Below, one piece after another: positions 15,980-25,033 of a stretch of DNA of 64,000 nucleotides (the first letter of the stretch is position 1; the number at the start of each line of letters is the position of its first letter). The notes under the pieces are model-generated. The model searched no databases. It was not told the DNA's origin and saw only the letters and a program-made list of their open reading frames with translations. Source of the DNA: CAIKNB01 sp041658705 (lineage in GTDB: Bacteria > Patescibacteriota > Patescibacteriia > 2-12-FULL-60-25); assembly GCA_041658705.1 (NCBI GenBank), contig JBAZZT010000008.1, forward strand, positions 9,921 through 73,920, read 5' to 3'. The position numbers were made by a program, and so were the translations under genes.

Positions 15980-16046
15980 ATTTTAGCCGCGTCTTTGTTA
16001 AGACCAAGACGTTCCTTTGGCGGTTTGCGAACCTCGGAGGTTGCCC

Positions 16047-16859
16047 ATGGACGATTTTTTGCAGTCTTCCGCGCCATGGCAACTCAAGTTTGTAGTTTGC
16101 CTGGCGGCAGGGTTGATAGTCGCGCTGGCGATTCTTTCCATCTCCAAGAAGCGTTTGGCGCGCTTGAGCCAAAAGCCATTTTGTTCGCCCAACTGGATTT
16201 CCCTGTATCGTTTTCCGCTGTTCTGGCTGGGCGTAAGCATCTTTTTTTCGATTAGCCCTTTTTGGGGCTGTATCATCGTCATCGCCGCCTGCGTGTGGGA
16301 CGTGGTGGATGGCAAGATGTCCGTGGGCATGGCGGAAGCGGGGATATTCCGTAGCCGCTTGGACCGTTGGATCGGAGAATGGCTGGATCCGCTCGTCGAC
16401 AAGCTGACGGTGCTGCCACTGCTCATCATCTTCACGGCCAAAGGCCTCGTGGATTGGCGCGTGACCGGAGTGATCGTCGCCTTGGATAGCGTCGGCACCT
16501 TGCTGCGCGACCCCATCGTGATGCTCCCGGTGCTGCTCAAGTCCAGCGACACGCCGCTGACCACCCGGATCTTGGCTGAATTGGATAGACGCGAAGCTAA
16601 GCAAGCGGCCTCGCCGGCAGGCAGGAACAAAGCTTCGCCGGCAGGTAAAATCAAGATGCTCGTCCTGTGCGGCGGCATCCTCGCCTGCATGCCGTATCAT
16701 CTCGGCTGGATCAAAGAGCCAAGGATCCAAAGTTGGGTCCTCGCCCTGGCTGCATTTCTTGGCCTCATGAGCATCCTCTCGCGCGTGAAGGTGCACTCCG
16801 CATACAGCCGCTTCATGGATTGGCTGGCTACGTACTTTACGCACAAAGACGTGCTCTGA
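16047..16859 (+). CDS. CDP-alcohol phosphatidyltransferase-like membrane protein
   Basis: 270 residues; GGAGG six bases before the ATG at 16047 fixes the start. Several membrane helices. The signature region has D-x2-D-G (DVVDG) and later G-x3-D-x3-D (GEWLDPLVD), both parts of the CDP-alcohol phosphotransferase motif of PgsA-like enzymes. The middle AR pair is absent and the spacing between the parts is longer than in the family. It would make a phospholipid head group at the membrane if active. A short stretch AASPAGRNKASPAGK is encoded by a twice-repeated CGCCGGCAGG word that looks inserted. Confidence 0.65.
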   Translation: MDDFLQSSAPWQLKFVVCLAAGLIVALAILSISKKRLARLSQKPFCSPNWISLYRFPLFWLGVSIFFSISPFWGCIIVIAACVWDVVDGKMSVGMAEAGIFRSRLDRWIGEWLDPLVDKLTVLPLLIIFTAKGLVDWRVTGVIVALDSVGTLLRDPIVMLPVLLKSSDTPLTTRILAELDRREAKQAASPAGRNKASPAGKIKMLVLCGGILACMPYHLGWIKEPRIQSWVLALAAFLGLMSILSRVKVHSAYSRFMDWLATYFTHKDVL

Positions 16860-16890
16860 ACTCAAATCGCTCCGCTTTTCGGCGGGCGGT

Positions 16891-16919
16891 TTTTTGTTTG
16901 ACAACATTACATGTATAAT
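16891..16919 (+). promoter_or_regulatory. Promoter of the large surface-protein gene
   Basis: A perfect TATAAT at 16914-16919 lies seven bases before the ATG at 16927. A TTTTTG at 16891-16896 is 17 bases upstream; the nearby TTGACA at 16898 is too close (10 bases). The -10 is convincing, the -35 weak. Confidence 0.55.
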
Positions 16920-16926
16920 TGTGACC

Positions 16927-19683
16927 ATGAGATTGCTCAAATCATCCACAAGAGCCCCGATCAAGCGACGCAAAAGCAGGAAAAACGCAGTCCGACGGGC
17001 CCCGCGCGACTTCCTCCTTTCCCGCTGGTTCATCGTCATCTTGGCCGCACTTTCGATTTCCTTGGCTGTGGCCAAAATTGTTTATGCCGCTGGAGATTGT
17101 ACTCTTACGACCTCCGGAAACTGGAGCACGCCTGGAAACTGGTCATGCGCGGCAGTGCCCGACAGTACTTCGAGCGTAACGATTCCGGACACCATGACCG
17201 CGACTTTGTCGGCAGAAAGCTATGCTAAAGCAGTGACTGGTTCCGGCGCCGTGAACTCTTTGATTCTCGGGGCGTTCACCTTGCACGTATACGGTAATTT
17301 CAACGTGCCCTTATATGACTATTCCGGAGCAAATACCGTAGAGTTTGACGGCGGCGTGGCGCAGTCATTGGACAATTGCGCGGGATTCAACAATCTGACC
17401 GTCGCCAAATCAGGGGAAACGCTATCAGGGGAAACGCTCACGGTTCCAAGTACCTGCGTGCCGGGGGTAACAGGAAACTTCAACGTAAATTCCGGTACCA
17501 TACTTTTTAACGCTTCGACTCCCGTAGTCCTCGGCAGCACGACGATCGCGAGCGGAACGACCGTCACCACTACCGGTGCAGCGGTCATGTCATTCGCCGG
17601 ACCGGTGAATAACAGCGGGACGATCAGCAACGAAACCGGGAACGCAAATTTCAACGGTACTTTGACTAACCAAATCGGCGGCCTGATAAATACGCAAGAC
17701 GGCACGTTTTATTTCAACGGAGACGTAGACAACCGCGGGACGATCAACGTCGGCTCCGGCGGTCTGGAGATCAACGCCAACTTTTTGAATTCTGGGACAT
17801 TCACGAGCAATAACAATGCGGTGAATATGTCGGCCTCGGGTACGACGGATCTTGACATCGACGGCGCGGATTTCGGGAATTTGTCGATCGCCGGCAACCA
17901 CGACGTCAGATTGCGCAACTCCGATGCACAGGCCTTGTCCCTGTCGGTGACTTCAGGCACTTTGAATGTCGCCGACCGCAACCTGAATGTCGGCAGCGGG
18001 GGAACCTCGATATGGAAGTCCTGTTGGGGCGAAGGTGAATGCAGAGTCGGTGTGGTTACTTCCACTTCCGGGAACATTAATCTGGACGGCACCGTGAGCG
18101 TACGGGGGAATCTAGGCACTCAAACCGGAAACATCAATACCGTTGATCTCCAGATTCTATCGGTCGGCTTTCTTCCCCCAGTAGTGCTCGGTACTCTGGA
18201 CGTGGGCTCTGGCGTCGTGTCATCCACGAACTCTTTAAGTGGAGGATTCCAGGGAGCCGGGGTAATCAACGGCGGGTCCGGCACTTTGATCATCGGCGGC
18301 GCTTGGGCGACTGGTTTCACTTTCAACAAAGGTTCAGGCACGGTCAGGTACACCACCAGCGTGGCGCAGACGATTTACGGTTACGATTATTACAATCTTG
18401 AGGTCTTGACCGCGAATACCGCCACTCTGGACGCCGACGCGACCTCGACGGGCAGTTTCAGCACTGCTTCCTCGACCACTTTCGCCATCGGCAACAACAC
18501 CTTCGTCGCCTCCGGGTCTGGCTATAACAATTTGGGGACGATCACTCTCGGTTCGGGCCGCATCATCCATCCTAACGACGGCGCGGCCATCACGGACGCG
18601 GTCGGCGCCGATGTCACGACCTTCACGCCCCCTGGTTCCTTATATGTCACCGTGACCGACAAGAACCGGAACCTGAACGGCGCGACATTGGAAAGCTTGA
18701 CCGTGACTGTCACGACCACGGTCGCCGCCGGAGCTGATTCCGAGACCGTGACCTTGGCCGAGACGGGTCAAGCAACGGGGATATTCAGGAACACCACCCC
18801 GATCTCCATCGTCGCAGGCACGGTAGCAACGGGGAACGGCACACTCGAGGTGCTGGCGAGCGGTACGCTCAATACGGTTTATACGGACAACATCGACTCC
18901 ACGGATACGGGTCATGATTCCGCCAGCCTGGTCGTGACCGTGGTCGCCGAGTCAACGAGCACTTATATGAGCGGCGGCGGCGCGGCAGCTCCGATTTTCC
19001 TGAACACCCAGCCCATCGCTGGCGCGGCTCAAGCCCTGGGGCCTTATTCCATCCGCTGGAATTTCACTCCGCGCACCAACCGCGCGGTGGGCCATTCGAT
19101 CGTGGACTCCGCAACCAATCGGGTCATGGCGAGCAGCACTGATTCGAGCGCGAGATATATCGATGAATTCGGACTCATGCCATCCACCACTTATTGCCGC
19201 CGCCTAGTCAGGACTTCGGACATGGAGAATCTTGCAGCGACGCAAACCAGTGCCTACTTCCCCTGCGTCACCACGGCGTCCACGACTCTTCCCACGTCGG
19301 ATTTCCTGACCGACCCCTTGAGTTGGACCCGCGCGGGACGCGATTTGATCCTGAAATGGACCGCGACTTCGACCAGCCCCGGCAGGTACTACGGTTTCTT
19401 CCTGCCCTTGCTGCGCCTGTGGTTGGGCGCCGCCACTGCCTTGCCCGGTTCGTACATCCTTTCGCCGCGCTCTTTATTCCAGACCATCGAACAATGGGGT
19501 GCGCAGTTCAGACTCATCAATCTTGATCCCAACGTGGATTATCTGCTCCGGCTCATGGGCGCCGATGAACCGTCGGGGGAGGGCGCGCAGGTTTGGCTGT
19601 TCGGCACGCCGCGTGAAAGATACCTGTTCAAATTCAACACCAACATGGAGATGATCCGCAAAACGGTCCGCACCCTGCCTTAA
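16927..19683 (+). CDS. Large surface protein, beta-repeat type
   Basis: 918 residues. A very basic N-terminus (KRRKSRKNAVRR) is followed by a membrane segment at about 38-60 ending AGD, so it is exported with a long n-region. The body is Gly/Thr/Ser/Asn-rich with many short repeats of the form GTxNxGSGG and NxGTI, typical of beta-helix or filamentous adhesin stalks. At ~560-680 comes an Ig-like part (VTVTDKNRNLNG), then a more ordinary domain to the end. Cys occur in the first domain (CTLTTSGNWS, WSCAAVP). The start at 16927 is chosen because the -10 box lies directly upstream. Probably a cell-surface or attachment protein. Confidence 0.7.
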   Translation: MRLLKSSTRAPIKRRKSRKNAVRRAPRDFLLSRWFIVILAALSISLAVAKIVYAAGDCTLTTSGNWSTPGNWSCAAVPDSTSSVTIPDTMTATLSAESYAKAVTGSGAVNSLILGAFTLHVYGNFNVPLYDYSGANTVEFDGGVAQSLDNCAGFNNLTVAKSGETLSGETLTVPSTCVPGVTGNFNVNSGTILFNASTPVVLGSTTIASGTTVTTTGAAVMSFAGPVNNSGTISNETGNANFNGTLTNQIGGLINTQDGTFYFNGDVDNRGTINVGSGGLEINANFLNSGTFTSNNNAVNMSASGTTDLDIDGADFGNLSIAGNHDVRLRNSDAQALSLSVTSGTLNVADRNLNVGSGGTSIWKSCWGEGECRVGVVTSTSGNINLDGTVSVRGNLGTQTGNINTVDLQILSVGFLPPVVLGTLDVGSGVVSSTNSLSGGFQGAGVINGGSGTLIIGGAWATGFTFNKGSGTVRYTTSVAQTIYGYDYYNLEVLTANTATLDADATSTGSFSTASSTTFAIGNNTFVASGSGYNNLGTITLGSGRIIHPNDGAAITDAVGADVTTFTPPGSLYVTVTDKNRNLNGATLESLTVTVTTTVAAGADSETVTLAETGQATGIFRNTTPISIVAGTVATGNGTLEVLASGTLNTVYTDNIDSTDTGHDSASLVVTVVAESTSTYMSGGGAAAPIFLNTQPIAGAAQALGPYSIRWNFTPRTNRAVGHSIVDSATNRVMASSTDSSARYIDEFGLMPSTTYCRRLVRTSDMENLAATQTSAYFPCVTTASTTLPTSDFLTDPLSWTRAGRDLILKWTATSTSPGRYYGFFLPLLRLWLGAATALPGSYILSPRSLFQTIEQWGAQFRLINLDPNVDYLLRLMGADEPSGEGAQVWLFGTPRERYLFKFNTNMEMIRKTVRTLP

Positions 19684-19719
19684 CCGGCGGCGCCTTCGGT
19701 CGCCAGGTAAACAAGTCTT

Positions 19720-21705
19720 ATGAAATCGAAAAAATATTTTTCACTTTCGTCCGCGCTCATCTTGGTTGCTTTTGTCGCGGCAGGCGGAGTTTTTCTTCAG
19801 GCTCGCGGCAGCGCCCAAGCCGCGCAAGTCTCGGTCCTGACGTATGAGCTGAAATTCACGAATACCACCGATAAACCGGCCTATAACGTCGATCTCAAGA
19901 ATCCCATTCCGACGGGCACGGCATATTTCCCCGGCACTTTGGTCGTGGATGGCGTGGCGCAGACCGATGCGCAAGATTCAGATCATGCATATTTCCTCGC
20001 TTCTCCCGCAGAGATTCATTTTGCCTGGAGCGAGGTCGCTCCCGGCGCATCGCATAGCATGGAGTTGGGGATTTATCTTTTGCCCGGCGTAACCTACGAA
20101 GATATCTTGAACCAAGCGTATTTGCCTCCTCCGGAAAACGCAGACGCACAGACGTTATCCATCATCCTCCACGAGACGTCTGTTTGCGGCAACTCAAAAA
20201 TCGAGATCGTGAGGGACGCGGATGGCAAGATCGTCACCTCGCAAGGCAAGATCGTCCGGGAAATTTGCGATGACGGTACGCACAACGGAACGGGTTACGG
20301 TTGGTGCAAGGCGGACTGTAGCGGAATCTCCTTGCCCACGGGCAAACTGTGCGGCAATGGAAAAGTAGATAAATGGACCAACCTCAAGACCGGCACGGTA
20401 TACGCCGAGAAGTGCGACGTCGGAGAAGAGAACGGGGAGCCGGGCAAGTGCAATGCGACCTGTTCCGGTTTTTTGGCTGCGGTACCCGTACCTAAACCAC
20501 CCAAGACCCCGACTCCGCCGCCAGTCACCCCGCCAGGCGAAAGTCCTCCGACGACGGCGATCGGCGGCATGGGCGGCGTGGCGACTCCCGCGACTGCCGA
20601 ACCTCCAACCACGACTCCCACGATCAGCGAACTTCCGGCCGGCGGCGCGACCAGCGCTGAAGTACCGTCCGGTGAAGAGGGAAGGACGGTTTTGGAAACG
20701 CTGCGTGAATTGCCCGGGCGCGTCTTAGGTACTCTTTCGAGCGCGGTTCAAGCCGCATCCAGGATCTTATCCGAACCGGCCGTCGAGAATACCGCAGCGC
20801 CTGCCTTGGGCGCCATCGCCGTGGTGAGCGCGGTCTCGGTCGCGGGATATCTTAGCTTCTTCAACTACCTGTTTTACATCTTCACCCAACCGATTTCGCT
20901 TTTCTGGCGGCGCAAAAAAGAAAAATACGGCGTGGTCTATGACAGCCTGACCAAACTGCCGCTTGATCTCGCGGCCGTGCGCCTTAAGGATGGAGCGGGG
21001 CGCATCATGCAGACTAAAGTGACGGATCGCCAAGGTAGATACAACTTCCTGATCGCCAAGGGACAGTATGTCCTCGATATCGCCAAGCAAGGTTATCTCT
21101 TTCCGAGCAGCTTCCTCGCCGGCTGGACGCAAGATGTCGATTATATCGATCTCCTGACCACCGATAAAATCGCGTTAAAGACCGACGGCGCGATCACTTC
21201 CAACGTCCCGGTGGATCCCAGCGCGCAAGAAAAGACTCCGCGCCAGATCAAACGCAAAGCTTTTTTCCGCAAGCTCCAAGGCGCGACCTCCATCCTCACC
21301 ACCTTGCTCGCCTTAGGCGCGTTGGCTTTGGCGCCCAGCTATAAATATCTGGCCTTAGCCATCTTCCAAGTCTTGGTCTACTTGCTCTTCCGCCGACTGT
21401 CTTATCGCTTCAAGCCCTCGTCATTCGGCGCGATTAAAGATGCGGCGAGCGGTCAGCCCATCAAGAACGCAGTGGTCCGCATCATGGATGCGCAATTCAA
21501 CCGCGTGCTTGAGACGCAAGTCACGGATGTGCGCGGCCGCTACGCTTTCCTCGTGGGCAAAGGCAAATTCTTCATCACCGCCAACGCCAATGGTTATGAG
21601 ATGTTCAAGGGCGGGATACTTGATTACACCGGCGGCAAAGGCACGGCGGTGATAGACCAGGCCGTCAGATTGAAGAAAGCGGCGCAGGCCATCAAATCGT
21701 CATGA
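19720..21705 (+). CDS. Membrane surface protein with two carboxypeptidase-regulatory-like domains
   Basis: 661 residues. Signal segment ~8-30; DUF11-like repeat (YELKFTNTTDKPAYNVDL, 42-130); Cys-rich part with CDDG and CGNGKVD as in Myxococcus-type repeats (150-250); Pro/Thr linker; membrane segment near 365-392 followed by WRRKKEKYG; first CarboxypepD_reg-like domain (VYDSLTKLPL ... TDRQGRYNFLI); two membrane helices (~527-565); second copy (IKDAASGQPI ... TDVRGRYAFLV). By positive-inside reasoning both regulatory-like domains face the cytoplasm, which is unusual for this fold. It follows the 918-residue surface protein by 36 bases and overlaps the arfB-like gene by four bases. Confidence 0.7.
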   Translation: MKSKKYFSLSSALILVAFVAAGGVFLQARGSAQAAQVSVLTYELKFTNTTDKPAYNVDLKNPIPTGTAYFPGTLVVDGVAQTDAQDSDHAYFLASPAEIHFAWSEVAPGASHSMELGIYLLPGVTYEDILNQAYLPPPENADAQTLSIILHETSVCGNSKIEIVRDADGKIVTSQGKIVREICDDGTHNGTGYGWCKADCSGISLPTGKLCGNGKVDKWTNLKTGTVYAEKCDVGEENGEPGKCNATCSGFLAAVPVPKPPKTPTPPPVTPPGESPPTTAIGGMGGVATPATAEPPTTTPTISELPAGGATSAEVPSGEEGRTVLETLRELPGRVLGTLSSAVQAASRILSEPAVENTAAPALGAIAVVSAVSVAGYLSFFNYLFYIFTQPISLFWRRKKEKYGVVYDSLTKLPLDLAAVRLKDGAGRIMQTKVTDRQGRYNFLIAKGQYVLDIAKQGYLFPSSFLAGWTQDVDYIDLLTTDKIALKTDGAITSNVPVDPSAQEKTPRQIKRKAFFRKLQGATSILTTLLALGALALAPSYKYLALAIFQVLVYLLFRRLSYRFKPSSFGAIKDAASGQPIKNAVVRIMDAQFNRVLETQVTDVRGRYAFLVGKGKFFITANANGYEMFKGGILDYTGGKGTAVIDQAVRLKKAAQAIKSS

Positions 21706-22142
21706 ACCCTTTCGAGAAATTTTCCGCGCCCATGGAAAAGATCGAAGCCAGGCACGTGCCGGAATCAGAATTGCGCATCGAAAGCGCGCGTTCTTCCGGT
21801 CCGGGCGGGCAGAAAGTCAACAAGACTTCGAGCAAAGCAGTGCTATTTTGGGATGTCGACGCTTCCGCGACTTTCACGCCGGAAGAAAAAGCCATCATCA
21901 AACAGCGTTTGGCCAACCGCATCAACAAGCGCGGCGAATTATATCTGGATGCGGATAGCCAGCGTTCACAACATCGCAACCGCACCGATGTACTCGAGCT
22001 TTTGGATCGCCTCGTGACCGAGGTCCTGAAGCCGCGTACCCCGCGCGTCCCGACCAAACCCACCAAAGGCTCCAAGGAGCGCCGCTTGGAAGATAAAAAG
22101 CTCCAAGCCAGGAAAAAAGAAGCACGAAAAATCGAAGATTGA
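21702..22142 (+). CDS. arfB: ArfB-like peptidyl-tRNA hydrolase (class I RF domain)
   Basis: 146 residues, one release-factor domain with G35-G36-Q37 in SSGPGGQKVNK and a long basic tail (RKKEARKIED region) that in ArfB/YaeJ enters the empty mRNA channel. It hydrolyses peptidyl-tRNA on ribosomes stalled without a stop codon. The ATG overlaps the stop of the preceding surface-protein gene (ATGA), so translation may be coupled. Length and architecture fit ArfB, not RF1/RF2, which are much longer. Confidence 0.88.
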   Translation: MNPFEKFSAPMEKIEARHVPESELRIESARSSGPGGQKVNKTSSKAVLFWDVDASATFTPEEKAIIKQRLANRINKRGELYLDADSQRSQHRNRTDVLELLDRLVTEVLKPRTPRVPTKPTKGSKERRLEDKKLQARKKEARKIED

Positions 22143-22198
22143 GCAACGCCGCCGCAAGGCGGTGTTTCCGTCGTCCGACGGCGGGTCGCAGGAGAAAT

Positions 22199-22227
22199 TT
22201 GACAGTTATGCGACAAAAGCTTTTACT
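22199..22227 (+). promoter_or_regulatory. Promoter of the 197-residue gene
   Basis: TTGACA (22199-22204), 17 bases, TTTACT (22222-22227). A second TATAAT at 22240-22245 could be an alternative -10 box. Confidence 0.5.
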
Positions 22228-22291
22228 AGCGGCGTTCCATATAATTAGCTGTGACAAACTATGAGGGCAACCCCCCGCTCGGAGGAGACCG

Positions 22292-22885
22292 ATGAAGCTC
22301 AAGCCTCAACGTACTTTTTGGACGCAGGTTGACCGCCCCCTCGTCTATCTCGGCTCATCCCGTGAGGATGTCGTTCCGGGGTCAGCGTCCTTCATGACGT
22401 TTCCCGAGGTCATTCGATCGAAGGAGCAAGATGCCCAGTTGGTGAGCTCATTTACGGAGACCGGTCGTCATGCCCCCGTCCTCGATCTCGACTTCGACGC
22501 GAGAGTCGCTAAGTGCGGGTCGGCCACCGCACTACGCGTAAGTTGTCCGCCGGTGGAACGGGGACAAATCGTGCGGCTTCGCAAAAACCTTCAAGCCTGT
22601 GGCCTTGTCGGCAAGCAGTCCATCGTGGCAGCCGTGGTTGGTACGCCCGAAGTGACCATTATCTTCTGCGTGCCTATTCGACTCGTGAAGTCGAGTACGC
22701 CCGGCCACCACCACCTCTACATCGAGCGTGAGATTTCGTGGGCACAATACCGTTGGCTCCTGCTGGCCCTGCGAGACGCGGGAATCATCGGCAAGGACTT
22801 TTGCAAGATGTCCGTGCGCAGCCGGGCAAGTTTCCTTCGCCAGCCGGGCATCAAGAAAGAGGCGCAGGTCTCTCCCGCCGCGTAG
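22292..22885 (+). CDS. Hypothetical protein, 197 residues
   Basis: A strong SD (GGAGGAG) precedes the ATG. The protein has VLDLDFDARVAKCGS, then STPGHHHLYIERE and an ISWAQYRWLLLAL helix. The D-x-D and HHHxY elements could form a metal or nucleotide site, but I do not recognise the family. No membrane segment. It is followed 44 bases later by a small gene with its own SD; the two may form a transcript ending at the terminator near 23170. Confidence 0.6.
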   Translation: MKLKPQRTFWTQVDRPLVYLGSSREDVVPGSASFMTFPEVIRSKEQDAQLVSSFTETGRHAPVLDLDFDARVAKCGSATALRVSCPPVERGQIVRLRKNLQACGLVGKQSIVAAVVGTPEVTIIFCVPIRLVKSSTPGHHHLYIEREISWAQYRWLLLALRDAGIIGKDFCKMSVRSRASFLRQPGIKKEAQVSPAA

Positions 22886-22929
22886 CATGACCTAACCTCG
22901 CACCTTTGACCGTACGGAGGAGAAAGAAA

Positions 22930-23145
22930 ATGACGACAAGACTCGTGCCCGTAATCGACTGGCGACCCGCCGAAGCTGCGCGCATCGATCCCGTCCCGCA
23001 TGTTCCGCGAACCTTCGGGCAATCGACCATGTCGGACGAGGACTATGCGAAAGCGCAGGAAGCAGCGCGCAACGGCAACGCCCCTTCCGGCGTCTTGCGC
23101 GACTGGGGCTCGTTCCCGCCTGAAACGCCGGAAACTCCGGCCTGA
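22930..23145 (+). CDS. Small hypothetical protein, 71 residues
   Basis: GGAGGAG lies eight bases before the ATG at 22930. The product is hydrophilic and Pro-rich, begins MTTRLVPVIDWRPAEAAR and ends SFPPETPETPA, likely disordered. A hairpin AGCTCACC/GGTGGGCT follows at 23169. No function assigned. Confidence 0.55.
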   Translation: MTTRLVPVIDWRPAEAARIDPVPHVPRTFGQSTMSDEDYAKAQEAARNGNAPSGVLRDWGSFPPETPETPA

Positions 23146-23168
23146 AGACAGCGCAGTCTTCTCGACCC

Positions 23169-23195
23169 TAGCTCACCTGATCGGTGGGCTTTATT
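23169..23195 (+). terminator. Terminator after the 71-residue gene
   Basis: AGCTCACC pairs with GGTGGGCT (one G-T pair), followed by TTTATTGTTT. Confidence 0.65.
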
Positions 23196-23237
23196 GTTTA
23201 TTGAAAGGCATCCTCCGGTGTGAGATATTAGGCGCAT

Positions 23238-24074
23238 ATGAAAAAATATTGTTTGGTCCCGCTTATGCTCCTGGCCTTGGCCGGCGCAGGTTGCGGTAAA
23301 TCACAGCCCGCAGCGCCCGCGACCAATCCGCCGCCCGCCAGCACCGGGACAGAGCCTGTCGTGTCCGCCCCCAGCTCGACCCAACCCACTGCCGCGCAGA
23401 CGGCCTGCCGCGCGTCTACCCCATTCCAACAATTCACGCTGATTGATGAGCGCGTCTCGGATCAGCTCGTCACCGACGCGAAGAGCCTCTTGCCCTCTGA
23501 CGTTCGCGATAAAACCGTCTTGTTCTCCGCCATCTTTCCCGGCGATTTGGGATACACGGCTTTAGTCTTCTTGAACTGCGGAGAAAAAGAGGACGCATAC
23601 ACGTCTTATCTCGTGATTGTTGATGTGGGTAGAGAGAGTAAACTAGTTGCGACCTTGCCCTCGTACATCACTTCCAATTCGGCGAACGTCTACGCTTTTG
23701 CTTTCTGGCTCGGCGATACGACCGAAGTCGTCTTGGCCGGCAAGCCATACGATTTCGGCGCCGGCGGGAGTTGCCAAGCCGTGCCCTACAAAATCTATGA
23801 TGCGGTGAGCGGTAAACTCGTGAGGGAAATAAGCTTATCGCAGCAGGCCTTGCTCTACGCCGTGAATTTCAAGGCAGTCGATACCGATAACCCATGCGTC
23901 GTCGGCAACAAGATTTACGGAATAGATTTCAAGACAGGTAAAAAGTCGGTCATCAAAAAAGGCGGCCCGGAGGATTTTTTCACCCTGGGTAAAGTCATCA
24001 GCAAAAATAATAAGCCCGTCCTGCAATACAGCATGAACGGCGAGAATACGGAGCGCGAGTTGGCGTTGCCGTGA
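23238..24074 (+). CDS. Lipoprotein, unknown function
   Basis: 278 residues. A type II signal peptide ends with the lipobox AGAGC at Cys19, then a Pro/Ala/Thr-rich linker (~20-60) lifts a globular domain from the membrane. The domain is mixed alpha/beta, with Cys near 113 and 175. No enzyme motif found. Probably outside the cytoplasmic membrane. Convergent with the HAD gene. Confidence 0.75.
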   Translation: MKKYCLVPLMLLALAGAGCGKSQPAAPATNPPPASTGTEPVVSAPSSTQPTAAQTACRASTPFQQFTLIDERVSDQLVTDAKSLLPSDVRDKTVLFSAIFPGDLGYTALVFLNCGEKEDAYTSYLVIVDVGRESKLVATLPSYITSNSANVYAFAFWLGDTTEVVLAGKPYDFGAGGSCQAVPYKIYDAVSGKLVREISLSQQALLYAVNFKAVDTDNPCVVGNKIYGIDFKTGKKSVIKKGGPEDFFTLGKVISKNNKPVLQYSMNGENTERELALP

Positions 24075-24100
24075 GCTTGGATTCACCGAGTCAGCGGAAT

Positions 24101-24137
24101 AAAAAAGACCCCCACATCTTTATAAAAGGTGTGGGGG
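24101..24137 (-). terminator. Terminator of the HAD gene
   Basis: CCCCCACA (24109-24116) pairs with TGTGGGGG (24130-24137). On the minus strand the stem is followed by C then T6. Confidence 0.85.
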
Positions 24138-24143
24138 AGTTAG

Positions 24144-24893
24144 TTAAGATCGGAGTGCCAGCGCCACTTCCATGAGGCTGCGGCAGACCGGGGCCGGAGC
24201 GCTCTGCTCGAAACCGAGGAAAGTCCCGCAGCCGTCAAGCAACACAGCGTGCCATCCGGCGGACTGCGCGCCAATGGCGTCGGCGATAGGATTGTCGCCC
24301 ACGTGCAGGGCGCGGTCAGCTTCGACACTCGCGGCAGCCAGCGCGCACCTGTAGATCTGCGGGTCTGGTTTGGCGTATCCGACAGTTCCGCTGTCGATGA
24401 TGAAGTCGAAATATTCAGCCAGACCCAGGATCTCGAGGTCGCGCTCGATCTTGCCGTTGGCGTTCGAGATCACGGCCATAGGGATGTTGAGCTCGCGGAT
24501 GAGGTCGAAAGCGCACAGCGCGTCATTCGCCACGCGGTTGAAGAGGCACTTGGCCTCGTGCAGCTCGTGCAGGAAGAGGCAGTAGTCGTACAAAGGCTGT
24601 CCCAAGTCGGCCTCGCTCGCATTCAGGCAAACCAGGGCCAGGCCGCCCCAGTACTCGAAGGCGAAACTCGGCACCGGACAATTCGCCGAATGCTGCTTGG
24701 CATCCTGCTTGAGTATCTTGCGGCGCACCACGGCATCGGCGCGCATGACCTGCGCGGGGCTGACGTAACGCTTGAAGTAGGCCGTCATGCTCTTCGCCAA
24801 TTGCACGTAATCGGGGAAGAGGAAGGTGTGACCGACGTCGAAGGTCACGAACTTGATGCCTGCGCTGCGCAGATATTCCAGATTGCCTGCCAT
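24144..24893 (-). CDS. HAD-superfamily hydrolase
   Basis: 249 residues from the ATG at 24893, which lies just after GGAGG. HAD motifs: I FDVGHT near residue 17-22, II AVISNAN, III KPDP, IV HVGDNPIADAIGA. The helical cap between I and II is of the C1 type. In motif I the second acidic residue of DxD is Gly, as in some YihX/HDHD3-like proteins, so a phosphatase with altered acid-base chemistry is possible. Substrate unknown. It has its own SD and terminator. Confidence 0.82.
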   Translation of the reverse strand: MAGNLEYLRSAGIKFVTFDVGHTFLFPDYVQLAKSMTAYFKRYVSPAQVMRADAVVRRKILKQDAKQHSANCPVPSFAFEYWGGLALVCLNASEADLGQPLYDYCLFLHELHEAKCLFNRVANDALCAFDLIRELNIPMAVISNANGKIERDLEILGLAEYFDFIIDSGTVGYAKPDPQIYRCALAAASVEADRALHVGDNPIADAIGAQSAGWHAVLLDGCGTFLGFEQSAPAPVCRSLMEVALALRS

Positions 24894-24954
24894 CTTAGCC
24901 TCCAGTCGAAAGGACAAAATCTTTTTTAACCCAAAAAGCCCGCGCGGTCAAGGC

Positions 24955-24983
24955 TTGACGACAGGATTCAGAGCGTGTTAATT
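24955..24983 (+). promoter_or_regulatory. Promoter of the interrupted gene at 25034
   Basis: TTGACG (24955-24960), 17 bases, TTAATT (24978-24983). The SD AAAGGAG follows at about 25020. Confidence 0.55.
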
Positions 24984-25033
24984 ATCCGGTGTAACCACGG
25001 GCCACAGCGAGCCCATCCCAAAGGAGAATCGCG

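Noticed and set aside
15879..17075. A 398-codon minus-strand frame opposite the CDP-alcohol transferase
   Set aside because: Antisense to a gene with firm SD and motifs; no recognisable domain.
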